DNA from: a virus
Virus record (IMG/VR): IMGVR_UViG_3300033146_001898
Coordinates: 1-22,913 of that record
Length of the DNA: 22,913 bases
Reading direction: 5' to 3' (one strand)
This document shows positions 1 to 8,206 of the stretch, one piece after another. Positions within the stretch are counted from its first letter, which is position 1, and every line of letters starts with the position of its first letter. The notes under the pieces were generated by a model. It was not told where the DNA came from. It made no database searches and worked only from the letters and a program-made list of their open reading frames with translations. The position numbers and the translations under genes were made by a program.

Positions 1-69
1 ATGGAGGAAGAATTAGCGAAAGTTTGATATGATTTAAACGAAGAAGATATTAAAGAAGGTGTTGAATAG
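1..69 (+). CDS. 3' end of an unidentified ORF (left-edge partial)
   Basis: An open frame runs from the first base to TAG at 67-69 and gives 22 residues with one TGA-glycine. It is rich in Glu and Asp and ends in KEGVE. The ATG at position 1 may be an internal methionine, because the true start probably lies outside the window. Too little is visible to suggest a function. A terminator-like hairpin follows 11 bases after the stop, which fits this being the last gene of an upstream transcript. Confidence 0.45.
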
Positions 70-80
70 CATCTAGTTAT

Positions 81-111
81 GGGAGATAGGGGTAGTAACT
101 TTTATCTCTCC
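81..111 (+). terminator. Terminator-like hairpin, copy 1 of a repeated element
   Basis: GGGAGATA (81-88) pairs over 8 bp (one G-U) with TATCTCTC (103-110). There is no long T-run after it, only CTTACATGG, so termination would be weak unless assisted. The hairpin shares the ATAGGGG and TTTATCTCTCCTT blocks with the strong terminator at 11106-11145, which points to a duplicated element. Confidence 0.5.
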
Positions 112-163
112 TTACATGGATGTTTTATCCCCAAAGGGTATTATATCCTGTTAACGTAATTAT

Positions 164-183
164 ACGGCAGGTAAAACTGTCGT
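164..183 (+). other. Short hairpin upstream of the first tRNA-like element
   Basis: ACGGCAG (164-170) pairs with CTGTCGT (177-183), with one G-U pair, around a GTAAAA loop. It ends five bases before the tRNA-like acceptor strand, so it could be a processing signal or part of the folded leader. No T-run follows, so it is not a typical terminator. Confidence 0.3.
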
Positions 184-187
184 GTAT

Positions 188-255
188 GTACAAATAGCTC
201 AGTTGGTAGAGCTACCGTGTAGGCGGTGTGCATGGGTTCGAGTCCCATTTTGTTA
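188..255 (+). tRNA. tRNA-like gene with a shortened anticodon arm; isotype uncertain
   Basis: The D arm is canonical: GCTC (197-200), loop AGTTGGTA, GAGC (209-212). The T arm is also canonical: ATGGG (232-236), loop TTCGAGT, CCCAT (244-248). The acceptor strands GTACAAA (188-194) and TTTGTTA (249-255) pair at five of seven positions. The anticodon arm is odd: TACCG (213-217) pairs with CGGTG (224-228) around a six-base loop TGTAGG instead of seven, and only three bases remain for the variable region. If T218 is U33 the anticodon would be GUA (Tyr), but this is not secure. It may be degenerate, a decoy, or atypically folded. It is not the UCA-anticodon glycine tRNA that TGA decoding needs. Confidence 0.6.
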
Positions 256-292
256 CAAAGATATGTCGGTAGCATCGACGGGTGCTACTTAT

Positions 293-357
293 GGAATATA
301 GATACTGGGAGATCGTCCCAGTGGGTCTTATACTGAGTTCGATTCTCAGGTATTCCT
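293..357 (+). tRNA. Minimal tRNA-like element (acceptor and T arm intact, body reduced)
   Basis: GGAATAT (293-299) pairs over 7 bp with GTATTCC (350-356). It directly abuts a perfect T arm: CTGAG (333-337), TTCGATT, CTCAG (345-349). Only 33 bases lie between, several fewer than a normal D arm plus anticodon arm plus variable loop need. Two folds compete. A D-like arm GAT...ATC (301-314) would leave no proper anticodon loop. ACTGGG/CCCAGT (304-309, 317-322) with loop AGATCGT would leave no D arm and no U33. It could be a degenerate tRNA or a tRNA mimic; no anticodon can be assigned. Confidence 0.4.
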
Positions 358-519
358 ATCTAAATATGTTCACTCTACTATAACAACAAATGAAGACCAC
401 ATAAAATGAGTGATCCTATATTGTTCTGAACATTTGAAACACCTATGGAAGCACGGTAGGAGATAGACCTACTAAAATCTAAAGGAGTATATAAAGAATA
501 ATTTAACCACTAAAGCAAT

Positions 520-696
520 ATGAAAAAATATCTCAAACAATATTTAAAAGAAGAGTGATACGATCACATTAAAAAATCATCGAGTTTCAAGCGTTATGTA
601 GCTAAACAAGAGACTTGATTATCTATACAAAAAATGGTTGACGCAGTTATTAAAATATCTAAGATTTGTTCTTTTAATCATTTATTAAAGAAATAA
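520..696 (+). CDS. Small hypothetical protein upstream of terminase (58 aa)
   Basis: The ORF runs from ATG at 520 to TAA at 694-696 and encodes 58 residues with two TGA-glycines (residues 13 and 33). It is basic, with an N-terminal KKYLKQYLKEEGYD stretch and a central RYVAKQETGLSIQKMVD segment that could form helices. It sits first in the run leading to the terminase, the usual place for a small terminase subunit or a small DNA-binding protein. It is short for a small terminase, and no helix-turn-helix can be firmly recognised. Its TAA overlaps the ATG of the next gene by one base, which implies co-translation. Function unknown. Confidence 0.55.
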
Positions 697-866
697 TGTT
701 ATACTTGCAAATACTATTAACTATAATTTTCCTATTTATTTGTGCCGTATTTTTTGCCACTAAGACAGGAATGAATAAATGAAATTCTGAATACGAAAAA
801 GACAAGAAAGAATATGCGAAATACAGAAAAAGAGTACTATATCTTTTAGAAAAGAAGCTTAAATAA
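696..866 (+). CDS. Small single-pass membrane protein (56 aa)
   Basis: The ORF starts at the ATG (696-698) that overlaps the previous stop and ends with TAA at 864-866. Residues 2-21 form one strongly hydrophobic segment (LYLQILLTIIFLFICAVFFA). A charged tail rich in Lys, Glu and Tyr follows, with predicted helix or coiled-coil character. This short N-terminal membrane anchor plus charged helix resembles small phage membrane proteins such as holin or spanin subunits, but no lysis enzyme is nearby, so a role should not be assumed. The next gene, terminase, begins two bases after the stop. Confidence 0.6.
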
Positions 867-867
867 T

Positions 868-3663
868 ATGCCTGAGATAAAAAATCTAGAGCCATCAATT
901 AAACAATATCAAGCTTTAATATATCTATGAGCTATACCTATATCAGAAAGAAAAAACGGTAAACGAGAGTTAGTATTAGACGAAAATTGATTAGAGACAT
1001 ACGACTCGAGCACTACTGAATTGGGGTACGGTTGAGCTGCTTGATGATGAAAAATTTTGGGAGATACCAGTTCTCTACTGACAACTTTATGACGAAAGAA
1101 GGGGATAGATGTCAAAGTTTGAGACACATGTGTAGGCTCTGATTGATTACCACAAAAGATAATAGCAATGACAGAGTATATGATACTCCCTAAATGGAGA
1201 GTGTCTTTTTCTGATTGAACACATACTGATGTAGCAGGGGGACATTTATGGACTGCACGAAAATCTAGAGAGTCATTAAGAAAATGATGAAAAAGATTAT
1301 TCTGACAAGACTCAGCACAAGTAGTTGAGACAAAGACTCTAAAAAAACGGATAAATAATAGTGATTGAAATAGATGAATGCCACTAATACCAGTTAATGA
1401 AGAGGTATATTTTGATCAGTCAAATACACCGAATTTAAAAATAGACCCATATTTGTTATGAGTTTTATTATGAGATTGAAGTATGACTAAAGACACAACA
1501 ATCTCATGGTATTGTAGTTGAGAAGATATGGAGTCATACAAAGATATATTTTGATACAGAGATATTAACTATCATAGTAAGCCAATACAGAATGGACAAA
1601 CAAAACATAGCATAACTATTGTAGGAACTAGATTAATGGAATTAAGAGAATGATTAAGAAAATATTGACTAATTGGTACGTATTCCGATACAAAATTTAT
1701 ACCAGAAGAATACAAGTTGTCTTCTATAGAAGAAAGGTACGAAATAGTGCGTTGATTACTTGATACAGATTGAAATAAGGGTAAGTGAAAATATACAACC
1801 TATTACGACACCACTTCAAAGCAATTGGCTGATGATATGGCGTTTATATTGCGTTCATTATGAGCTGTTGTAACAATTAGTAGTAGAATGTGAAAATACA
1901 GAAAGGATTGAGTAGTAATAGAATGCAAGAGATGTTATAGTCTATATATAAAACATAGAGATCCAGATAAATTATTTAAGTTAGATAGAAAGAAATTGGG
2001 TTTAAAACCAAAAGAAATAAACAAGAGAGTTATTAGTGTAGAGCAATTAGACGAGACCATCAAATGAAGATGTATAACAGTATCTAATCCAAACTGACTA
2101 TATATAACAGATGATTTTATAGTAACTCACAATAGTTGGTTATGATGTAATCGAATATATATAATGTGTATGAGATATCCTTGAACAAGACGATTTATAG
2201 CAAGGGAAGAGTTGAAGAAACTAAAGGATTCCACATTACTCACCATGCGAGAGATATTGTGAGATAAGTGACTAAAAAGAGACCATTGATATCATTATAA
2301 TGACATAAGTTGAAGGATTACTTTAGATAATTGAAGTATGATTTTCCTGTTATCGTTAAAAAATGAGCCTTCCGATCCTAAATTTACTAGATTCTGATCT
2401 ATGGAACTTACTTGATGATTCATTGATGAAGCAAACGAATGTCCAATAAGGTGATATTGAGTATTGATATCAAGAATAAGATACAAATTAGAGAATTTTT
2501 GTCCTCTATGTGCATGAAAGATGACAATACACGATAGATTAGGGGTTGTAAAAGTAAAAAATCCTAATCAAACATGTAAAGATGATGAATATATGGAGAA
2601 AAACCTATATTTATGTCCATCTTGTAAGAGACGTAATCATTGACTATCTCCAAAGGTACTAAGTGGCTTTAATCCAGATAAATGACGGGTTCTTACTAAA
2701 TTTTACAGACCTTGGAGTGAGTGAACACAACTAGACCACATAAAGTTTATAAAAGCTCTTGTAACAGATAATAAGAATATTCCTAGAGCATATATAGCTA
2801 ATCTAATGCGTATGGAGAATAAAATAGATAGAGAAAGACTATTACATGGTAATTTCGACTATGATGATTCTCCATGAAGACTTTTTGATTATGATGAATT
2901 ATTATGACTATTTGAAAAACCTCTTGAATCTCAATTACTTAAACAGAAAGAAGATACAGATCCTGACTACAAAGTAGATGTATCAGAATTTGGCAAATGT
3001 CACAGAACTTGATATGAATATAGGATAACCTGTGACCCTGCTAGACACGGTAGGGATTTAGCGATTATTATGGTATGGAATAAGCGAAGTATTGAAGAGA
3101 TATATGTGTATCATTATTCAGATTTGACTGAACTTGAGCAAAGAATAACTATTTTATGGGATAAGTATAATATCTGACCGAGGGAGACGATGGTTGATGA
3201 TGATTGATTATGAGGAGGAATTGTCGATCATATGAAATGTAGATGATTTATAAACAGATCAGCACCCATACAACCTAAAGCAGCAAAGAGAGACCCATTA
3301 AATAGAGTAAATTATTATACTATAAAGGATCAGTGTTACTTTGAACTCGCAAACAATATAGGAAAGGTTTCTATAACACCTGACAATATTTATATATATG
3401 GTAAGAGTCTAAGCAACGCTAACACAACTAAGTTTCAAGATTCTGATAAAAAATTAACATCAAAAGATGTAATAAAAAGAATAATTGAAGAGTTAGACGC
3501 TATGGTAGAGATAGATATTGATATAGATTGACCAAAAAAAGTAATAAGAAAGAAAGAATTGAAAGCAAAATTATGACGTTCCCCAGATTTTGGAGATTGT
3601 ATGATGATGCGTTCATATTGGCATATAAAAAGGAGTAAAAGAGTATTTGTGTTCTCATGATAG
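868..3663 (+). CDS. terL: Terminase large subunit (TerL) precursor containing an intein
   Basis: The 931-codon ORF encodes the DNA-packaging ATPase/nuclease; removing a 361-residue intein gives a 570-residue mature protein, a normal TerL size. The Walker A motif GGAAGGK (residues 55-61) is completed by Ser423 after the intein. Walker B is at GGFIDEANE (516-524). The RNase H-like nuclease acidic residues are visible as D723 (ITCDPARHGRD), D777-D779 (MVDDDG) and D910 (DFGDC). Between ATPase and nuclease lies a CxxC...CxxC pair (545/548 and 583/586), a probable zinc ribbon. Many TGA codons fall on essential glycines, including G59 and G60 of the P-loop. TerL docks on the portal encoded next. A strong terminator follows the TAG stop. 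The family assignment is secure. Confidence 0.93.
1051..2133 (+). other. Class 3 intein with LAGLIDADG homing endonuclease inside TerL
   Basis: This in-frame 361-residue insertion covers TerL residues 62-422 and splits the P-loop between Lys61 and Ser423. The N-terminal block ILGDTSSL...VKVGDTCVGSDG resembles intein block A but lacks the usual Cys or Ser first residue. Block B reads FSDGTHTDVAGGHLW, with Trp128 directly after HL. Block F has Cys402 (GRCITV) where class 1 inteins carry Asp. Block G ends in VTHN followed by Ser423, with Thr420 before His421-Asn422. W128, C402 and T420 make the WCT triplet that defines class 3 inteins, in which the internal Cys replaces residue 1. LAGLIDADG motifs are at 196-204 (LLGVLLGDG) and 293-302 (IVRGLLDTDG). 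Intein and endonuclease are secure; the class is well supported by motif positions. Confidence 0.9.
2500..2625 (+). other. Zinc-ribbon-like insert in TerL
   Basis: TerL residues 545-586 carry CPLC and CPSC separated by 34 residues, with another Cys at 570. The segment lies after Walker B and before the first nuclease Asp. Four paired cysteines with this spacing are typical of a structural zinc site. Zinc binding is inferred from spacing only. Confidence 0.55.
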
Positions 3664-3680
3664 AAAAACATAAGATAAAA
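3664..3680 (+). repeat. Intergenic motif copy 1 (AAAAACATAAGATAAAA)
   Basis: This 17-base motif begins right after the terL stop. It differs at one base from the two identical copies at 5062-5078 and 18228-18244. All three sit at stop codons of late genes, which suggests a shared regulatory or RNA-end element rather than chance. Confidence 0.5.
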
Positions 3681-3719
3681 AATGTATTTTGATTATAATG
3701 TTCAAAATACATTTTTTTT
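3681..3719 (+). terminator. Intrinsic terminator after terL
   Basis: TGTATTTTGA (3683-3692) pairs with TCAAAATACA (3702-3711) around a short AT loop. It is flanked by A-rich sequence on the left and followed by a run of eight T. The flanking As and Ts extend the helix, so it could work in both directions, but every gene here is on the + strand. Confidence 0.8.
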
Positions 3720-3739
3720 AGTTACAAATATTTTGAGTT

Positions 3740-5071
3740 ATGTTTGATTTCATAAAAAATAAGATAACTAATGGTTTCTGAAAGAAATTAAGTAAAAATA
3801 CTGTTACTTCTATAATGAATAGAGCATGATATTCGTATATATCAGACAATATTTCTGATTGTTGAGCTATTACATTTAATTATCAAACAATGTTTGATAT
3901 ACAAAGAATGAATACAGAGGCACAGCAAAGTAAAAATCTTATAGTAAAAATGGTGTGAAAAAAATGAATGAATTTTAAAAACGGTAAAGACATAGTTGAA
4001 GATAAGATATGGGAAGAAAAAATAAAAAATTTATTTACAGATCCTTTGACAGGATCATTTCGTAGTATGAGAGATAAATATTATACAAACAATTTCTGTT
4101 CATGAATGGTGTTTTGATATAAGGCACTTAATTGATTATGAGAACCTGTTATCCAAATACTAGATTCAAGATGAATAGATCAATATACGGATAATTATGG
4201 GAATATTAATAGAATATTATATAATAATAAAGAATTAGATATTCAAAGGGTATTTAGACAGATAAATCTATATGACCCTAACCTACCTAAGCAATGAATG
4301 TCTGTTTATGAGAGTGTTGTATATGATGCGTTTTCTGATAAAGAAACTAGTAAAAGAAATTACTATTTTTTTAAAAACAACGCTATGCCTTGAGTTATAC
4401 TTACATTAGATGATGAGATAGAGAATCCTGAGGAGATAGAAGCTGCTATTAAGCAATTTGAAGAAAACTATAAATGATCTGAGAAGTCTAATAAAGTATT
4501 AGCTAGTGGCTGAATAAAAGAAGTAAGAACTATAGATGTATCAAATAAGGATTTAGAATTATTAGAACTTAAAAAGTTTTCTATTAAGAAAATGGGAGTT
4601 ATATTCTGATTTGACCCTAGATTCTTATGATATAAGGATGATGCCAATTGATCTCATGCTGAGTATCAAGTAATGGCTAATCAATCAGATAAATCTATGA
4701 CTGATTTTGCTGATACATTAGAAGATTTTATGTTTAGAATAGTTAAATCTATATACAAAGATTTTAGATATACTTGAATAGAATTAATTAATGATCAATT
4801 TATGGATGAGGTAGTAAAACAAGAATTAATAGAGAAGAAGGTAGAGAAATGATTGTGTACATTAAAACAATGAATACAAGAATTATGATATAGCACTAAG
4901 AATATACCTGCATATATGGATACATATATACTAAATACTCAATGGAATTCTATTGATAATATATTTAAGAAGGCTGAATTAGATCAAAAACTTACTGATA
5001 AAACAATTAAGCAAACATCAGAAGATAGTAGTAAAGAAAACGATTTAGAGGATGAAGATAAAAAAACATAA
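3740..5071 (+). CDS. Portal protein (HK97-type)
   Basis: 443 codons from ATG at 3740 to TAA at 5069-5071. It forms the dodecameric ring at the capsid vertex through which TerL pumps DNA and to which the neck attaches. The middle carries the familiar portal block: PGVILTLDDEIENPEEIEAA, then KVLASGGIKEVRTID, and then FSIKKMGVIFGFDPRFLGY, matching the segment in which portals place the conserved fold around the VPP-like turn. The C-terminus is acidic and disordered (SSKENDLEDEDKK). Length is within the family range. Glycines are mostly TGA. It sits between terminase and protease, the standard order. Confidence 0.88.
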
Positions 5072-5078
5072 GCTAAAA
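5062..5078 (+). repeat. Intergenic motif copy 2 (AAAAACATAAGCTAAAA)
   Basis: This copy overlaps the portal stop codon and is identical over 17 bases to the copy at 18228-18244. The matching stretch continues loosely (TAGT shortly after both). The AT-rich sequence downstream leads into the protease gene. Confidence 0.55.
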
Positions 5079-5135
5079 ATAGTAATATATGTATAGTGTA
5101 TTAAATAATAACTTTTATTTTATTGATAAATTGAT

Positions 5136-5942
5136 ATGGATTTCACTTCTATGTCTAAAAAAGAATTTAAGGAATATATCAATCAAAATTGATTTTTCGT
5201 AAATTTCAACGCAAAAAAGATAGACAAAAACGATCTAGATCTAACTGAAACTAATTGAGCTAAAAGAATGGCTAAGTTGCCTAAATGAGATAGTATATTA
5301 GTATTTGAAGGTATAGCATCACAAAATTATGCTAAATGAGATAAAAATAGGAATGGATATAAGATAGATCCAAATGGGTGGGATACTAAGAACTATAAAA
5401 ATAATCCGATTATGTTGTTACAACATAATCATGAATATTGAGGAATAGGACACTCTGTTAAACTATCTATAGATAGTGAGTGAAACTTAGTAAATATGTT
5501 CTATGTAGATCTAAATACTCTGGATGAAAAAACAAGATATCAAGTAGAAAATTGATTTATAACTGCTGTTAGTACATCTCATATCACATTAGAGGACATG
5601 ATAGAGGACAATAAAACAGGTAAAAGGATGACTCGAGAAGAAGCTCATGAAGAGTGAGTAGATTTGTGGGGTGTTATGTTCTGATACAATGAGGAATATA
5701 CATTAGTGGTAACTAAAGCAGAAATGATAGAGAATAGTCTTGTTACAATAGGAAGTAATGCAGAGGCTATAGTAACTCACAATAGTGTATGAAATTATTT
5801 TACTAATAAATATATGTCTAATATGACTATTACAGATGAACAAAAAAAAGATCTTCTTGGAAGCAAGTTATCAGATAACTTAAAAGCCAAAATTAATTGA
5901 CTGAAAGTAGAAAACGAATTAGATAAAAAAGATGAATGATAA
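5136..5942 (+). CDS. Prohead maturation protease (HK97/S78-like)
   Basis: 268 codons from ATG at 5136 to TAA at 5940-5942. It would cleave scaffold and capsid N-termini during procapsid maturation. The catalytic His region is NNPIMLLQHNHEYGGIG, with H97 and H99 as candidates. The catalytic Ser is probably S146 in FITAVSTSHI, and the downstream EMIENSLVTIGSNAEA block (196-211) matches the strand after the active site in this family (typically ELSLVPVPANP-like). The last 55 residues are a charged linker and helix. The gene overlaps the scaffold-like ORF by 11 bases, which ties their expression. Family assignment is good; the exact His is not certain. Confidence 0.82.
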
Positions 5943-6411
5943 AACTTCTGAAAATGAAGAATCAAATATTGAAGACAAATCTGAAAACGATGAGTCAAAG
6001 GATGAAAAAGAAACTTCTGAAAACGAAGAATCTAAAGAGGAAGAAAAAACTTCTGAAAATGAAGTAGAAGGTAATGATGATGAAGAAACTTCTGAAAAAG
6101 AGGAATCTAAAGAGGACGAATGAGAGGTTAAGGTAGAAAGTAAAGAAAATGAATCTACTTTACAAAACAAACTAGTAAAAGAATTATCTGCTATGTATGA
6201 TAATAAATTAGTGGAAATCAACAAAGAAATTACTAGTAAAAACGACCAAATCGATTTACTGACTGAATGATTATCTTTAGCTCTGGAGAATTTAACAGAG
6301 ATGAAGAAAAGTTTAAGATGAATAGTGGTTAATGGTGTCCCATTCCATGAAATAAAAGAAGAAAAAAGTGGGACTAGGTTAACAAATGCTATACAAGATG
6401 CTAAAAAATAA
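5932..6411 (+). CDS. Acidic repeat protein, probable capsid scaffold
   Basis: 159 codons from ATG at 5932 to TAA at 6409-6411. Residues 4-64 are almost entirely Glu, Ser, Asp, Lys, Thr and Asn, arranged as about five imperfect copies of TSENEES followed by acidic residues. The rest (STLQNKLVKELSAMYDNKLV...TEMKKSLRGIV) is predicted helical or coiled coil. Helical, highly acidic proteins between protease and major capsid protein are usually scaffolds. It starts inside the protease gene in the +1 frame, with an 11-base overlap, so translational coupling is likely. The repeat tract is probably disordered. The scaffold role is inferred from position and composition. Confidence 0.7.
5941..6123 (+). 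repeat. Imperfect tandem repeat encoding acidic TSENEES units
   Basis: The core ACTTCTGAAAA(T/C)GAAGAATC recurs near 5943, 6013, 6049 and 6088 with drift. The units translate as TSENEESN, SENDESKD, TSENEESK, TSENEVEG and TSEKEESK. Such a tract is prone to length change by slippage. Confidence 0.7.
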
Positions 6412-6437
6412 TTTTATTTATTACTTATTTAATAGAA

Positions 6438-7586
6438 ATGGCAAGTATTTTAGAAAGAATGAACCAACTTAAAGAAGTTGGAGGAGTTGATAACAAAGTT
6501 ATCGAATCACAAGCAAACGAATATAAAGAATTACTTAAAACAAAACAAAATGCAAATGAAGTAGAACATACAGGTAATGTTTGATATGGAAAAGAACTTA
6601 TCCCAGATGATGTTCTTACTAATCAAATATTAACTATTATACCTACTTATGCTACATTCCTTAACGCTCTTAATGGGTTTCATGGAAATAGTATGGGTAA
6701 ATCAGTTACTATGCCTATTTTAGGTGAAGTTTGATATGCTGTAGGGGTAGATGAAAGAACATCTGCTGCATTGGCACACAAACAAGCAAATAGAAGACTA
6801 CCTACTGACAAAGTTACTATTACACAACAAACATTATATGCACAAGTTGATGTATCAAGACAAGAGTTGTTGTATTCAGTAGTTGAATTAGAAAGTATTA
6901 TTAAAAAAAGATTATCAGAATCTTTTGCTAGAACAATCGAATCTGTAATTCTTAACGCTGATTCTTTAGTAGCTGCTACTGGTAATATTAACTCTGATGA
7001 TCAAGATCCTACATTGGCTTTCGTTGATGGAGCACAAGATCATAGATTAATCTACGATAATGGTATAAGAAAAACATTCCTTTCAGGAACAGTTGATGTT
7101 GACTTCAAAGATATAGGAGCTATGTCTTGGGCTAACATTATGGAGACTAGAGGTCTATTAGGTGACTGGTCTTTTGATTTAAGTGATCTTCTTCTTTTGA
7201 TGAACGGAGCTACTTATAATAAAGCTATTACAATACCTGAATTTGCTGACGCATCTAAAAACGGACAAAAATCAACAATTGCTACATGAGCTATAGATAG
7301 AATATCTGGTAATGATGTATACATAGTAAGATCTTATCCTAAAACAGAAGCTGATGGTAAAATATCTACTGTTACTCCTACTAATAACGAAAAGTGAGGT
7401 TTCCTATATATGAAGAAACAAGCTGTACAGTATTGATACGGTGCACCACTAGATATGGAAGTATATAAGATTCTAGGACAAGGTATTTCAATAGTTGCTG
7501 CTATGGAGTTCGGTTTCGCAATCGTAAACAAAAAAGCTGGTAATGTTGATCCATGGATTGTCGGATGAATAAATGTGACACTATAG
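6438..7586 (+). CDS. Major capsid protein (HK97 fold)
   Basis: 382 codons from ATG at 6438 to TAG at 7584-7586. It forms the icosahedral shell. An N-terminal helical segment (residues 1-48) precedes GYGKELIPDDVLTNQILTII, the start of the mature-like domain in HK97 capsids. The protein continues through PTDKVTITQQTLYAQVDVSRQEL, an SESFARTIESVILNADS helix, and a C-terminal DMEVYKILGQGISIVAAMEFGFAIVN segment typical of the A domain. Its glycine codons are unusual for the window: 27 GGN against 6 TGA. It is followed by a terminator-like hairpin. Assignment rests on motifs, size and position. Confidence 0.88.
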
Positions 7587-7604
7587 TATATATATAATAG
7601 AATT

Positions 7605-7626
7605 GGGAATAGGTTGTTCTATTCCC
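7605..7626 (+). terminator. Terminator-like hairpin after the capsid gene
   Basis: GGGAATAG (7605-7612) and CTATTCCC (7619-7626) form a perfect 8-bp stem with a six-base loop. The downstream sequence ACACTTTACTTTAATT is only moderately T-rich, so read-through to the next gene is likely and would set a high capsid-to-neighbour mRNA ratio. Confidence 0.65.
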
Positions 7627-7654
7627 ACACTTTACTTTAATTAATAACTACATT

Positions 7655-8179
7655 ATGAATAAATTTAGATATATATGAAGAGAGCATACTTTTGTATCTC
7701 AAGTAGAAGGGTGACCATCTTTCAAAGTTAAGTCTTGAGATACAATAAAGACAGAGCTTCCTACAAAATTCATGTTGAGCAATCAATTTATAATGGTTGG
7801 TCAAGAAGCAGAGGAATTATCTAGATTATATAGCAGATTTGTAGATTCAGAAAAATCTAAAATAGAAATGATATGATCTAAATACAAATTATTCTGCGAT
7901 GAGTTTGATAAACAAAAAAAAGCTAAGAAAGCTGATTTTGATTTAGCGGTTGAACAATCCGAGATTCTTTTGAAAAAAAGAAAAGAAGAATATATAGCTA
8001 AGTTAGAAGAATTAGCAGCAGATGAAGATAAAGATGTTTCTGTTCAAGCAAAGGTTTTCTTAAAGGAAATTTGAGGGACTGTTAACAAAAAGACTAAAGA
8101 AGCAGAAGCTAAAATGAAAGCAGAAGTAGACGCTGAAAACAAAAAGGCTGAAGAAGCAGAAGCTAAGGCTAAAAAATAG
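7655..8179 (+). CDS. Head-associated hypothetical protein with charged coiled coil (174 aa)
   Basis: 174 codons from ATG at 7655 to TAG at 8177-8179. The first 45 residues are mixed beta-type (HTFVSQVEGGPSFKVKSGDTIKTELPTKFM), followed by long Lys/Glu/Ala helices ending in KAEEAEAKAKK. The N-terminal part resembles small head or decoration domains placed next to capsid genes, but no family is firmly recognisable. The C-terminal two thirds should be a coiled coil. Lying between capsid and connector genes, it probably belongs to the head. It uses five TGA and three GGN glycine codons. Confidence 0.6.
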
Positions 8180-8206
8180 TATATTTTAGATTTTTATTAT
8201 ATAATT

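Larger units (their letters stand above)
70..519 (+). other. 450-base leader without a convincing protein gene; structured RNA region
   Basis: No persuasive code-25 ORF was found here. The stretch contains a terminator-like hairpin (81-111), a 7-bp hairpin (ACGGCAG 164-170 with CTGTCGT 177-183), two tRNA-like elements (188-255 and 293-357), a 6-bp hairpin between them (GTAGCA 269-274 with TGCTAC 283-288), a long-range 7-bp pairing (ATGTTCA 366-372 with TGAACAT 427-433) and a 5-bp stem with a 7-base loop (GTAGG 456-460, CCTAC 468-472). An AAAGGAG sequence at 481-487 is too far from the next ATG to be its ribosome binding site. The density of hairpins suggests processed RNA rather than spacer; this is inference from hand folding. 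Confidence 0.5.

Noticed and set aside
182-360. tRNA-Gly with UCA anticodon for reading TGA
   Set aside because: Neither tRNA-like element offers UCA in any plausible loop, so it must be elsewhere in the phage or in the host.
1051-2133. Group I intron instead of intein
   Set aside because: The insertion is fully open in frame and carries intein splice blocks ending in His-Asn before Ser.
5925-5942. Programmed frameshift at AAAAAAG joining protease and scaffold
   Set aside because: The heptamer is in the wrong phase for -1 slippage and the scaffold lies in the +1 frame; a good ATG at 5932 explains its expression.
5941-6123. CRISPR array
   Set aside because: The repeats are coding, imperfect and without unique spacers of constant length.
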